Source: Apostichopus japonicus (lineage: Eukaryota > Echinodermata > Holothuroidea > Aspidochirotida > Stichopodidae). From it: 64,000 nucleotides of DNA. Positions within the stretch are counted from its first letter, which is position 1. The number at the start of each line of letters is the position of its first letter. Under the pieces are notes generated by a model that was not told where the DNA came from, made no database searches, and saw only the letters and a list, made by a program, of their open reading frames with translations. The stretch covers positions 12,389,001 through 12,453,000 of the forward strand of contig NC_092575.1 of NCBI RefSeq assembly GCF_037975245.1. The letters are read 5' to 3'. Positions 1 through 30,978 of this stretch are shown piece by piece. The translations under genes were made by a program, and so were the position numbers.

Positions 1-1672
1 GGGCGCCAAAATCCACGTCTTTTCATACTCATTTATATTGTATTTCATTCTGCATTTTTACTACATATTTTGTGTCATATATTACTGTTACATAGCGTTT
101 AAGAGCACTTTTGTGGATTTTACGCTTTATAAAATAAATTATTATTTTTCAATATGCTTAGAATATGAGTACGAGTAAAAATTCATGAACTTGGTATGTG
201 TCGAGTACAAGTGACGAGGTTAGAATAGGAGAACGACGGTATACGAACTCACTATAAGTCTGTATGAATCTATTTGAATTTAGGTACTCAGAACATTGTA
301 ACACTCACCAGAGCTGCACAGATTGGAAGGAATATGGTAGTCGTGGCAACATTACTGGTAAATTCGGTGAAGATACATAGTACAATGGTCAGAATAAAGA
401 CCAATGACCAAGAAGGAATTCCAGAGAGAGCACTGAATTTATCAGCCAACCAATCAGATAGTCCCGATTCCTAAACATAGAATGAACCATTGGAATAATA
501 GTTGTTTTTTCGTTTTTAAGATTTCCTGCATATATTTTTCATACAATATACATTATGTTCATCCATGTCCACGTCTTTTGCATTTTGTTGTTTATATTTA
601 TTTATTGATATTCATTTTACTCATTTATTTTGTCGATAAAACTCAAAATACTTTAAACGTCGAATTGAGAGTCATTTCATTGTATGGAATTTATATAAAC
701 TTCAAATACAGTGGTAATACCATGCTTGCATCCCTCGTCGAAAGTAAAAAAAAAGTTCTATCGAATACCTCTGCCAAACTACAGTGTATCGTGTTTCGGT
801 TACAATCAAAATGGCGCCCACCGGGACAATTTTCTAAATACGGTATTTTCAGGTTCTGCTCTACAATATGGGCCATATAGTTCTGCTCAATATAAACTAC
901 GTTTGTTATATCATCATGAGGGCTTAAATGCATCACAAGAGAGGAGAGAAAGAGTGGTTTTAGCGTTAACATTTCTTTATCCAACTGCAGGCTTCAAAAT
1001 ATTGTCGATATGTGAATTCACACGACATGCCAGCAAATTCGTTGTAAATTCTTCAGGCATATGCTACATAGTTCGTGAATTCAATTGACATGCCAGCAAA
1101 TTCGTTGTAAATTCTTCAGGCATAGGCTACATAGTTCGTGAATTCAAATGACATGCCAGTAAGTTCGTTGTAAATTCTTCAGGCATATATATAGTTCGTA
1201 ACGAGCAAAATCCTTACATGTTCAGATTAGAAAATCCACTCTGTGCTCAATAGAAGTAACTTTAAGATATCGGTTTAGCTCAGTAGAGAAAACATTAAGA
1301 CATTTTAACATCAAGGCTTAAGAAATAAAGTGGTAAATGTTGCCTTAGAAATTACGACAAACTAGTTTTATTGGTGAAGGATTACGAACTGGGGTCTAGT
1401 GGGCGGGAGGGGTGGGGTAAAAGTGGGAAGGATAAGCAAGGTCTTAAAACGTGAGTGTACTAAGTCATTCGAATACTGCTTTTAGTGTCGCGGGCCCAGG
1501 CCGCCATCTATTTCGACATTAATTCGACAAATTCGCCATCTTATAAAGATTTAAATAACTGAGATGTCTTTACGTGACATTATGAATCTCTAACCGTTAT
1601 TGGTTTATGTCGTTTATGTCATTTTCATTACTAGATAATGCTGAAAGGTTTCCAAACTCGCCATATCAATAC
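1..1672. other. SLC13 intron or flank; no exon recognised
   Basis: Mostly AT-rich sequence. I looked on the minus strand for the next SLC13 coding block and saw nothing convincing. Open frames around 482-1088 look like chance frames. A short tandem repeat at 1014-1199 is listed separately. Confidence 0.5.
1014..1199. repeat. 63-bp tandem repeat, three copies
   Basis: Three units beginning GAATTCA at 1014, 1077 and 1140 share ACATGCCAG...TTCGTTGTAAATTCTTCAGGCA. The third copy is slightly degenerate and cut short. Confidence 0.85.
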
Positions 1673-19672
<18,000 letters not shown>

Positions 19673-20632
19673 CTTCGAATTCAGTTTTCTGCACACAAAA
19701 AATGTAATCATGAAGTACAAGAATGAAAGAAGGGAAATGATAAAAACAATAAAATATAACAAACAATAGACGATGAATTGAGTTATGTTGATCTGTACAG
19801 GAGTCCATACAATATATTGCAAAGGATAAATTAATAACTTGCAGTTTGAAACGACGAAACCCGTGAATGGACTTGAAAAAAACAAAACTGCGACTTGGCA
19901 GCATTACCTATATAGTTATATTTTTGAGTATATCACACAGTAATCTAAAATAGCATGGTAACTTGTGTCTGTTTGATGCGGAGCGGTGGTTAAACCAACC
20001 CTTCAGTAACCTCTATCCACACAGTCTCAAAGGGTAATTTTTTTGGACAGGAACTTTCTTGATCATGCTGAGTATACGCTGAGTACATACCAGTAACCTT
20101 TCTTGTCCTGCTGTTTTACATAGCGTTTGCTGGCATCATACGCTATATGAGTACTTGGTCACTATGCATAGGATGTAAGCGTGGATACCAGCAATGTGTC
20201 AATAATTCACGCATATCTATACTGCGTCAGAGTAACTTTAAAGGAGGTATTTTCTAGGCAAAAATTTAAGGTCAGTTTTAATGCACTGATATCAGTCCAA
20301 ATTACATATTTCTATTCCCACTTATAGACTTTTTGAGAAATGAGACCCTTTAAACATCTGAGGTTCATTAATTAAAGTGGCCTCTTTTTAATTAGTCTAA
20401 CACATAGATCATGACGTCACTGCCCTCAGATGCGACAAAATTCAAAGGAAAGCATATTTAGATCTATGGCAGCCTTAAATAACTAACACTTTTTGCAATG
20501 CATTACAACAACAAAAATATCAACGACATGGTGTTATAAGGCAATAACTGTGATTGAGTTAGTAGAATTTATAAATCAAATGGATAAACATTTAGCCTAA
20601 AGGCCTGCATCGAAGAGCCGACGTCATCATCA

Positions 20633-20636
<4 letters not shown>

Positions 20637-20699
<63 letters not shown>
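20637..20699. repeat. (TA)n microsatellite
   Basis: Pure TA dinucleotides, about 60 bp. Confidence 0.95.
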
Positions 20700-20701
<2 letters not shown>

Positions 20702-21009
20702 CTAGTCTTAAAGGAACATTCCAGAGATCTACCATATTTTAAAGGTACCAGAATAGCTTTTTGCTAGCATTTTAGTTTGTTTCTTGTGGTTGAACAATGA
20801 CAAACTAAGACGAAAATTCTTCAAAGCATCTGACATATTTGTTGACTTTGCTACTTTATTCTTGGGTTACCACTAAATTACGGTTAAGATCAATTACATG
20901 AAAGCATAGTTATAGTATAAGATGGTTAAATTGACACCAGGAATCATGAAATTGGTCAGCACGTTTCACGATGAAATATATTAAGCATATGTTACAACTT
21001 TTTGTTACG

Positions 21010-21140
21010 ACTTGTCATTCAGCCTCTGAAGAAGATCCTGCTATAGGATCGAAACGACAGGCCAACTTACTTTTACACATTCTATTACACAGGCTCTCTA
21101 GTGGATAAGTAGTTTGCTAACAGTTTTATTTTATTTTGAC
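21010..21140 (+). mobile_element. PLE terminal-repeat fragment with hammerhead-like motif
   Basis: CTGAAGA, then GATCC-loop-GGATC, then GAAAC (21024-21056) is a hammerhead-like core. It is followed by about 80 bp (CAGGCCAACTTACTTTTAC ... CTCTAGTGGATAAG) that recurs inverted at 26513-26625 and, degenerate, at 43550-43650. Such sequences occur at PLE ends; no PLE coding sequence adjoins this copy. Confidence 0.6.
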
Positions 21141-23891
21141 TTTTTATTAAATAAAGGATTACTTAAACATAGTTTTAGTCGTGTTATGTTAGTCTAAGAA
21201 AAAGGAAAAATTGAGTTTTAATATTTCTGTTGCTTCTTCGAAACTGATCTAATGGTCCGTCACTTATTTGATGAACCTAAGCTATTTAAAGGATCATTTA
21301 TCCAAACCTTAAAATTGGTATTATTGTATAATCTGGAATGATATATCAGTGGGGTTTTGATGGTCTACAACATATCAAACCTAAAAGAATTCTGCAGAAC
21401 AATTTTCTTTTGACATATTAAAGAGGAGCAAAATGTATGCATTCTCGCGAAAGTTGCATTAGAATTCTGTACTGCATTTGATATATTTGAGATATTGACA
21501 GCTGAAGTTTTCACAGTTTCTACGTCTGTAAGTGTACTTGAAGCAAACACGTGCAATGTCATAGAAGCAAACTGATCAAACTATGTTTTGTTTTGCTTTA
21601 TTTTCCAATATGTTGTTTTTGATTGGATAGGGTTGATTGTTTGCCTAAAAGAAGATGTGAAGTTTTTGACATATAATTACCTGTGACAAAGGTGCAATAT
21701 GGATACATCAAATTTTGGAGTAGCATGCTCATTGGATGCAAATTTACAGAAAAAGAAAATATTTCTGTGGGCATCGATGACATCACACCTGTTTGCTTCA
21801 AGTTCTCGAAACAAAACGTAGGATTTTTTATGCAAATTCCACCAGAATGCGTAGATTATATTCCTCCTTGACATATGAAAAAACAAATTATTGGATCCTT
21901 ATTAAGTTGGTGCCTTACGTCATTCATAATGCTTCGTTTCTCACTAACAAGGAACAGCTCAAATGCTTATTAATTTCTCGGTTAGAATGAGAGCTATCCA
22001 ATTACATGTGAACATAACGTGGGTCGGTCTGATATCCACAAAGTTGTAACCTAGCTCAATATGCGGCTTAAGGATCAGCAACACTGCACTACTTCAATCT
22101 TTAAATGTAATTCTGTAATGTGAAGATTTGTTATGTTGTTACGATTTATATGGTTCTTTTAGAGCATAAAGAATGACATATAGAGACAAGACCTGCATGT
22201 ATCCATGCGTGAAACCCCCTGACACTACGAAGTATCCGATATTTTCTTGTTATCCCATAGAGGTCATTTGCAGACTCAGCAATAATATTTTTCTTGGACG
22301 GAATTTTAGAGCTTAGGGTACGTAAAGTTTTTTTTTAATACAAATCGACCAGATTTTGAGTCGCATAACTGTTTGAGACAGCACAGCTGCTCCTGTCTCC
22401 AAGCACACCCAAGCTTCCTAGCCGACTGAAGAAGAGAGAATCGACTTCAAGTTGAGAGTCGGACTAATATTTCTAGTGGCAGCTAGACTACGAGAGCCGG
22501 ATAGGCTAGTACGCTGGTTATATATATATATGTTATGCTATGCCTTTCATCGTTTCGCGAAATTATCACTCAAAATTGAGAACACCTTGTCACTATAGGT
22601 TTGCCTTCTTTCTCGGCCTGATTTGAACTCTCTGCAGTCCATGTACTCTTTGTTTATAGTTAATCTCGTGTAGAAAGATCTGTGAAAGCGACGGCCTTCG
22701 GGAATTTATAGTACAGTTGGCCATGCTCCCCGATGAGTCGTTACTACACTAACACTGGGCCTACAATAGCCTATGACGATGCTGTCGTTTCGCGAAATCA
22801 GTACATAAGTATAAGTATATTATGGCAGTCTGCACTCTTGTATATCCCATCCATTCGTTCACATGCGATCAATTCTTGTTTACTTGATGACTAATTTTCT
22901 CTCATTAGTTACAGCCGGAAGTGCAAGTAATTCGCTTGGGGAAATGAAGCACTGTTCACTTTGAAAATTCCCAATCATCTGATCGCCGACTCTATATGGT
23001 GGTCATGAACAAGCAAACTATCCATGACGGGCCCCACTGCCCAATGTCAGTCTCTTGTTGTCGTTCTCGGATAACGATTTGAAATTGATTTTGATACTTA
23101 ATTTTATTGTATCATGTCACTTTAAGTTTTGGAAGCAACCACTCTACAACAACTTTAGGAATCCCGTTTTCTAACTGTTTGTAACAGACTAATTTAAGCA
23201 TATAATTTTGTTCGGAGATTTGTTATCATCCAGACGAATTGTAAAATTGTCCTCCATTCTAGAATGGCCTTCCTCCAAAATAGTAGAAGAGGAAACTCAA
23301 AACTATACATTACAATTACAGCTATACCCGACGTGACCGTGTAGGTAATATGCCATTCGGCATCTCCCATCATATACATATGTGGCCTGACTATAACCTC
23401 CTATACACTAACTGCCTTTCAGGCCGATATATTATTATAAGTTTTACCAAAGTTTGGCACAGGTGATATAGGCCTACTTAAATATCTCAAGCAATAGAAA
23501 TATTGTATTATTATACGTGTTTTAATAGTATATTACGAGCAATCCTTATCAACTTTGTACCATAATCTATGTTCAAAGTGTTAATCAGTGAACTGCTCGA
23601 CAAACATAATCCGTAAACTTAACGTTATTTAATGCCTAAAGGAGATGTGTATTGCCGAGGCAAAGTTTTGTCGTTTTGGTTTTCGTGATTTGCCACGTTG
23701 ATATGCCTACCAGTAATTCGATGTTAGATTGATACCTGCAGTCCTATTAGTCATCAAAATTGTGACAAGCTGACAGTGAGATATTTGAAATAAAGCGGTA
23801 AATTTTCAAGGCAAGGAATGATTGTTTTTGAGGTGAAGATGACGGTCCCGACAACCATAAAGGCCTGGACTATGAAATCAAAATTATAAAT

Positions 23892-23893
23892 TA

Positions 23894-23974
<81 letters not shown>

Positions 23975-23985
23975 TTATATATATT

Positions 23986-24060
<75 letters not shown>
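23892..24060. repeat. (TA)n tract
   Basis: TA tract interrupted by ACATA and AAATTTA. It abuts the target duplication of the hAT-like element at 24070. Confidence 0.95.
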
Positions 24061-24061
<1 letters not shown>

Positions 24062-24069
24062 GTTGCACC

Positions 24070-25656
24070 CAGGGACGTCGCTAGAGGGGGGTGTGGGGGG
24101 GTGTCTCACCCCCCCAATCTTGGATAAAATGACGATAGTTGGAAAATTTGAGTGCGACAGTCGGAATTTCCGACTGTCGCCAGCTTCAATTCGGAATTTC
24201 CGGCTGTCGCACTCTAAGTTTTCTGACTGTCGCACTCTTATTTTCATATGATCTGTAATTTGTGAGTGACATAAAATTTTCGATCAAAATTGACCTATAA
24301 TCAGTCATATTTACCACGTTTTCCTCGTCACATTGAGAAATTGTATCTCGCGATCCTTATACTCCACCATACAAAAATTCGTATGACTTTGAATACTCTA
24401 AAAAAAAATACAACGTTCGCCAGCTTCAATTCGGATAATTTATGTATTAATTTTGCTATTGGGTGGGTCGAACCTGTTACCTAGCTTCAAGTAAGTTCAG
24501 GACATACCAGGGACGTAGCCAGGGGGAGCAGGGGAGCGACTGCTCCCCCCCCTTTGAGTGTCGAAGAAATGTTTAAAAACTGTTGTTTTTTAGCATGGTA
24601 TTTTGTCAGTGCTCTTTTGATATTGAATACTCGTCAGCTCCATTAACTCGATTATAGTCGTAATAACATTCAGGCCTACTGATTCAACTAATTACTTGGT
24701 TTGGCAGATGCAATTAGCTTAATTAAGCCTATAGCCTATTTCAAACCTACAATTGGCAACTGCGTAATAAAATACATATCTACCTAACCTCACTCGATGG
24801 AATGTCACGAACCGTATGTACAACGACGACGACAACGTGCGTTCTCATCCTTTCTATGATTCTTCCTACTTTGTTGCACGAACAGCATGTTATGAAGCTA
24901 AGCTAGCAATCGTACGTGATACGCACTTCCTATAAATAATTATTACACTGCTAATACACGGCGATAACGATTTTTTTTTAGGCCACTGCAAATCTGGCTG
25001 TCTTACAAAATATGAAAGTTTATATTGTCCATCAGTTAAGTTCGTCAAATGTATTAAAGTCCAGACACTGGACAATAAACAAGAATCATCCTTCTGAAAA
25101 TATTGTAAAAAGCACTATGTTTGTCCTTCTGATATATTATGTTAAAGAACATGTAAAAGAATTCAAACAGGAAACAAAATCTGCTGATAATATGATATCA
25201 TATGATAATGATGAAACTAGCAACAGAACCAGATCGCATCTAAGGACCTTCAATTGTTCAAAAATATCTCAAAGGGAAGGGGGACACCCCCTCCCCTTAG
25301 ACCCCTCCCCCATATCAATCGCAAAAAAAGTGCTCCCGCTTTCAAATACCTGGCTACGCCGTTGGGATGTACATTGTCTCTATGGTATACAATTAAAACA
25401 CTCAATGATAATCTACGGAAGTTTGAAAGTGCCATATCAACATAAGCAAAAACTTTGCCCCATAAGGTACAAAAGTGCAGTCGCGAAAGATGGGGTGTCT
25501 GACTGACACTGACCGTATCGTTGACGATTAGTGCGGGGGGGGGGGGTGAGGAGGGGGGTACAAGGCAGCAGTTGGAATTTTCTAGCTCCAAAATCCATCC
25601 AGTTGGAATTTCAGCCACTACACCCCCCCAATCATCAGGCCTTAGCTACGTCCCTG
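24070..25656. mobile_element. hAT-like non-autonomous element, 1,587 bp
   Basis: Terminal inverted repeats CAGGGACGTCGCTA and CAGGGACGTAGCTA (one mismatch) are flanked by identical 8-bp GTTGCACC direct repeats (24062-24069 and 25657-25664). No transposase frame is visible. An internal CAGGGACGTAGCCAGGGGG at 24509 and a degenerate counterpart near 25350 suggest a second related element nested inside, without a clear target duplication. Confidence 0.88.
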
Positions 25657-25664
25657 GTTGCACC

Positions 25665-27919
25665 AGTTGACAGCCAGTAGTGCGAGAAGCAATAAAAGCT
25701 AACATAACTTTACACTTTACACTGAAATTTTATGACAATTCAATTCAGAGTATATATGCCCGTATATACGTGTCATGCTATGAATACACATGGCAAACCT
25801 ACAAATAATATTACCTGAATTATCCACTGGTGAATACGTTGAAAGAAGACATTCAAGTTGAATTTTAAAGAATTACAGAAGATTGTATACACGTGTACGA
25901 CGAACCCTCTCACGTAGTTTAACACTGAGTAAATGCTTACGAGCACCTATACATGTGCAGTACAATAAAATAGCCAGTAGTACTGTACACAGCTAGGCGT
26001 ACCTCGTTCATCTGCATTGTTACACTCTTCATAATCTCTACATGTAAGCTAAATGACCCGATTGTCTATTGGGATCTTAACAGGCACCCATGTAAATAAA
26101 GTTGGAGAGATTTTTTATCTGGAAATTGATAAGCATATATAATTAACGGTCAAAGAGCATGTATTGGATACAATTTAAACATGGTCTTCGATAACAAGGC
26201 TGAATTGCAACCTAAAAGCGATTTGTTTAGTCAACAACACGGAATCAAATGTTGGCTATCATGTTATGACAAACTAGATAGACTAGTATGTTGATGTATA
26301 CATTACAGGAGAACTATTCATCCATTACCCGATGTGGCTATGATATAGTTGCCATGTGCTCTTACCTGATCTACACATGCAGCTACAACCTTGCAATCAA
26401 AAAGGAGAAAAACCGAGTGCAAGAGAAAGCAAAACTCATCAGCCCTGCTATGAAGGTAATGGTCGTAGTAGGAGGGATTTTTGGATGATTTACTGATATA
26501 AAAACCTAAATAAAATAAAACTGTTAGCAAACTGCTTATCCACTAGAGAGCCTGTGTAATAGAATGTGTAAAAGTAAGTTGGCCTGACGTTTCGATCCTA
26601 GCAAGATCTTCTTCAGAGGCTTACGATATAAAAACCTGCCGGATATGTATCCATCGACAGATCGGAGCGTTGTTAGCAGCGGAGAGCCTTCAACATTTTG
26701 TTTCATCACATATCCCTACCCCGTGGAACGCCACTAGGGCTGGGTCTGTGATGTAAAATCACTCGAAAAGTTGGAAGACTGGAACTTTTTGCTGCATTGT
26801 TGGAAATGAATGTTGGTTTGTCATTTGCACAGGGAGGGGATCACAAGTATTGAATGGTTAAAATCTATGTTAATATCTGTGGTCCTTGGATTGATAGTTT
26901 ATGATATAAATTGTCATCCTAGCTCGATTAACGTAGGCCTATAAAGGTAGACATGCTGTAAAATAGTAAACTGACCTCTTTCACTAATTAGTCTGCAACG
27001 CCTGCCACATTCTCTTTTTCTTTTATGAGGGTCTTTGTGTGAACGCTGTATGATTAACTATACACTGTAGACATGAACACATCTCCACACAGTGTTCCCA
27101 TAAAGAAGTAAAGAAGCTTTACGGGCGAATTTTTAGAGCCTGATGTCGATTAACGACCGTGGCAGGTCGATTACGTAATCAAAAATCCTTTCCTAGCTAT
27201 AGCGTGCTATAATTTGAGCCAATAAAGCAGATCTTTTAGTCTGTACAAATTCACAACCCGACAGATGAAATATATATGGTTGGGTGTTAATTCTGACAAA
27301 TATTTTCTAGCTTTAATTGTTACATGTTCAGTATCCTTGATCACAACCCTGCAGTAAGCGTACCGTACTGTTTGTCTGTCGAATCGAAAATGATCATATA
27401 CTGTCATCAACAAACATGTTCAAGCTATCGTCTAATTCTGACAATAATACAATTGTCGATAAACAAACAACAGTTTGCAGTTCCTCAATATCCCTACCGA
27501 AACAATACCATGACCGACAGCCTTTCTTTGTAGATACGGTACTCACAGACGGGGAAAACAATCTTTCTTTGTGAGCAACGGCCTTCTTTTCTCTGACCAG
27601 CTCGACTATCCTGTTATACCTCCACGTATAATACGATTGAAGCCTTTACGGATAGTCCACGTTATGTTTATATTGCAGGTGCGTCTGGCGTGTGTCCAGT
27701 ACCACAGTAACTTTTTTCCATTCACTTACATACTATATACATTCGCCACTTTCCAACGCCGCCCTAGAGCATAGTTAGAAGTTTTCAAAGGATATGTCTT
27801 ACCGCACCATAAGGTAGTTAGCTGAAGACATGGGCTATGTAGCACTGCAGCACGTTCAAATGTTACAACAACAAAAAAAGGAGGTTAACCCCTGATCGAC
27901 CTCGCGAGAGGTCCTACGG
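25665..27919. other. Intergenic, no gene recognised
   Basis: AT-rich sequence. The only recognisable item is the inverted PLE terminal fragment at 26513-26625. Confidence 0.4.
26513..26625 (-). mobile_element. PLE terminal-repeat fragment, inverted copy
   Basis: Reverse complement of the 21010-21140 fragment. The hammerhead-like core lies at 26620-26583 (CTGAAGAAGATC ... GATCGAAACG), followed by the same conserved tail with high identity. Confidence 0.6.
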
Positions 27920-27956
27920 GGATAATAGTATTGTTTTGTTTGTTATAGAATAGAGC

Positions 27957-30869
27957 TCAATTTTAAGATTCAACTTTATTCAATCTCTGTGCACCTCACT
28001 CGTGTGAGGTATGTAGAGTACAAATATGCTTACAAAGTTCATATGACAACAACGTTGACAAAAATAATATAGAAAAAATGTATACATGGAAAAAGGTGGC
28101 GCCAGGCCCCAGACGTATAAGAAGAAAAAGAAATGTGGACGGAAATGCGAAATGGAAAAGAGTAAATGGCTTCACATGCATAAGTGGATGAAAAATTAAA
28201 AAAATAAAAATAAAAAATAAAAACTTATTTACAATGCCAATGACAAGAAACTACTGGTGAAATTTGTAGTAAATTTCTCTGCAAAGCTTAACAAGGTTGG
28301 AAATGGTTGTTCTGTAACTTGATTGAAGCAATTGCTCCATTTTTAATGTGTTCGGTCTATTCCAGAAATATGACTTCATAGAAAGTGTATGGTAATTTTC
28401 AAAAGCCTTACATTAAAAAAGATAATGGAACTCGTCTCCAATTTTGTTGCTTGTACATAAATGACATATTCTATTCTCGATAGAAATGTTGGTATACCTT
28501 CCAAGGATACTTGGTATTTTAAAATTAGAGCAACGATATTTACAAAGAATTGTACGATCAAATGGCTTGAGTTTTGTCAGATACTTTTCAAAGTTAAGAT
28601 TCCTTTTGAATATCCTGTAATTCTTACATTGTGTGTTAACATGGACATCAGCAATCCAGTACTGCTCATACATATCATCTAACTTCTGATTAAGGTTATT
28701 CTTAAGCCAATCAATACTAAATGTATAGGTCCGTATGTATTGCCGATAAGGTCAATGTTTGGAAAATCATTCCAGATATAAGACTTCCTTGATTTGTCTA
28801 AACACGCCTTTCTTTATCCATGGTAAATGATAAGTATTACTGTCATACAAAACTCTCAAAAACTGATACATCATGCAAGAGATCTTGTTCTCCTTACTAC
28901 AAATTAATCTGTACCAAAAGGAAACCATTCTAAGTTCTATAGTCTTTATCAATTTGTGCCTACCAAGTTCTCCATATAGGCCATACAATTAGCTGTACTT
29001 CTATTTAGTTTGAGGATCCCTTTACAGAATTTAAGGTGAAAAGTTTCAATTTGGGAAATATCTTGAAAGCCCCAAATTTCACAACCATATAATAACACAG
29101 GGTTGACAAGGTTGTCAAAAAGTTTCAATTTGAGATCAATAGGTAAATCAAGGTTCCCTGTTTTGGATAACATACTGAATAAAGCTCCTCTAGCCCGACT
29201 GACTTGCTTAATCATAGCTTGTTTTATAATTGTTATTATAGTCGAAAGTAATTTCCAGGTAGTTATAACAGTCTACTATACCTCAATATTTACATCACCG
29301 TAGGTAAAAATTGGTATTTTCCGAACTTTACCTTTAGAGAAAATTACTACCTTGGGTTTACTGATGTTGACATGGAGATACCAATCTTCACAATACTTGT
29401 TTACCGTGTTTAGAGCTTTTTGTAAATCATCTTCATATTCTGCTAAAATTACAGTATCGTCTTCATATAACAATGTGAATAGTCTTAGGTAGACATCAAA
29501 ATCATCGTTACTGACGCATTCATGAATACCATTAAATAGGTTATCAAGACCCTTGTAATGCTGACTAATGTATGTACATATGTATGTATGTATATTTAGA
29601 TCCTCCTGCAAGCAGGAACTCGCGAAGAAGCCTAATTGGCTTATTAAAGCCGTAAGCTGACCGAAGTCAGTCTCTCACATTCATATGTAACGTCCATGTT
29701 TATGAATTGTTAATTGTCAACAACTCTGTAACTGGACGACATACATTAATCTGGGAGTGACTCGAACCGGGGACCTTATGATTGAAAGGCATCGGTGCTA
29801 ACCACTGAGCTAACACTCCATTATAATAAATCGTTCAAAGTCATTCAAATACAATGCGAAAAGAATTGGTGACAGGTTTTTTCCTTGTCTAACTCATATG
29901 TTACAGGCAAAAAGTTCAGACTTATCATTGTTATTCTGTACACATGATTTTGCATTTTGGTACATGTTTGAAATGACATTCAAAACTTTACCATTGATGT
30001 TATATTTTAGAAACTTAGTCCATAGTGATATCCTATCTACAGTATCAAAGGCCTTTCTATAATCCACAAAAGCACAGGATACCTTTTTGTTTATCCATTT
30101 GTAGTATTCGATGACAGAATAAAGACTGAATATATGGTCGAGAGTGGCATGATTTTTCCTAAATCCAGCTTGTTCAAAGCCAATTGCACCCTCATCATCA
30201 AGAAAGCAATTAATTCTGTCATTTAGGACGGCCGTAAACAATTTACCTACACAACTCAATAAAGAAATGCCACGGTAATTATCTGGGTCATTGGCAGGTC
30301 CTTTACCTTTATAGATTGGTTTAATAAGACCAATGGTCCAGTCAATAGGCACAATACCACTGTTCAACACATGATTAAACATCTGTACAATTGTTTCGAC
30401 GAAATGGTTAGGACAATTTTTCAGGAACTCATTTGTAATGAGTTTTTTTTTATCTGGATAGAGACTTCGCCATAAGTGATAGGACTATTCAGCACATCAT
30501 TGCTTGAATTAAAGATACCTAGACTCAATGAAGAATCAGCACAGTTCATATGATCAATAGTATTTAGTTTTTTAAATGATCAAAGAAGGAGCTTCTGGAA
30601 ATATAACTTGGCAACTTTGTCTTTGCATTGTTAATAATACCCCAAAATTTCTTTGGGTGGTTACTTCTCATACTTCTAAGCTCACAATGCAAGTTGTTGT
30701 AAAAAACTTACTTAGCATTTTTGATGCACTTTTTGTAATTTCTGGGTAAAGTACTGATATTAACATCATTACATCCATTTTTTTGGGTTACTTCTTTTAA
30801 CTCTCAAATACTCTACGAAGTTTTCTACAGTCATTATTGAACCATTTCTGACTATTATTATTTATGAGT
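27957..30869 (-). mobile_element. Non-LTR retrotransposon (LINE), 5'-truncated and decayed
   Basis: Read on the minus strand, it starts in the linker between endonuclease and RT (QKWFNNDCRKLRR; NHPKKFWGIINNAK near 30650). RT follows at 30382-29894 (IKPIYKGKGPANDPDNYRGI, CAFVDYRKAFDTVDR, then a TGA before VRQGKNLSPILFALYLNDF). After a SINE insertion comes LLYEDDTVILAEYEDDLQKA (catalytic YxDD with Glu), then the C-terminal domain (NPVLLYGCEIWGFQ, YGELGRHKL). A 36-bp imperfect direct repeat (GGATAATAGTATTGTT ... TAGAATAGAGCT) flanks it at 27920-27956 and 30870-30905, the likely target-site duplication. The endonuclease is missing and the frame is broken. Confidence 0.88.
29570..29830 (-). mobile_element. 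tRNA-derived SINE nested in the LINE
   Basis: The reverse strand has a good tRNA-like head at 29819-29752, with A box TTAGCTCAGTGGTTAGCAC, B box GGTTCGAGTC and paired acceptor ends. A body extends to about 29640 and a TATG-rich tail to about 29570. It interrupts the LINE RT just after LYLNDFERF. It is a different family from the 5.9-9.3 kb SINE. Confidence 0.75.
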
Positions 30870-30978
30870 GGATAATAGTATTGTTCTTTTTAATAGAATA
30901 GAGCTAGTCTGGTCAGGGAGTTGCTACTCTAACCATGGAGGTAAAAACAGACTGTTTTTACCTCCATGCTCTAACGTA

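Larger units (their letters stand above)
19673..24069. other. Upstream of the SLC13-like start; no gene recognised
   Basis: It presumably contains the SLC13-like promoter, but I cannot assign a core promoter. A TA tract (20637-20699), a PLE terminal-repeat fragment (21020-21140) and a TA-rich tract (23892-24060) are listed separately. Open frames near 21365-21990 show no family motif. Confidence 0.4.

Noticed and set aside
1014-1199. Possible SLC13 C-terminal exon in the first 1.6 kb
   Set aside because: I searched the minus strand for the conserved post-GGGFALA blocks and found only a 63-bp tandem repeat and AT-rich sequence.
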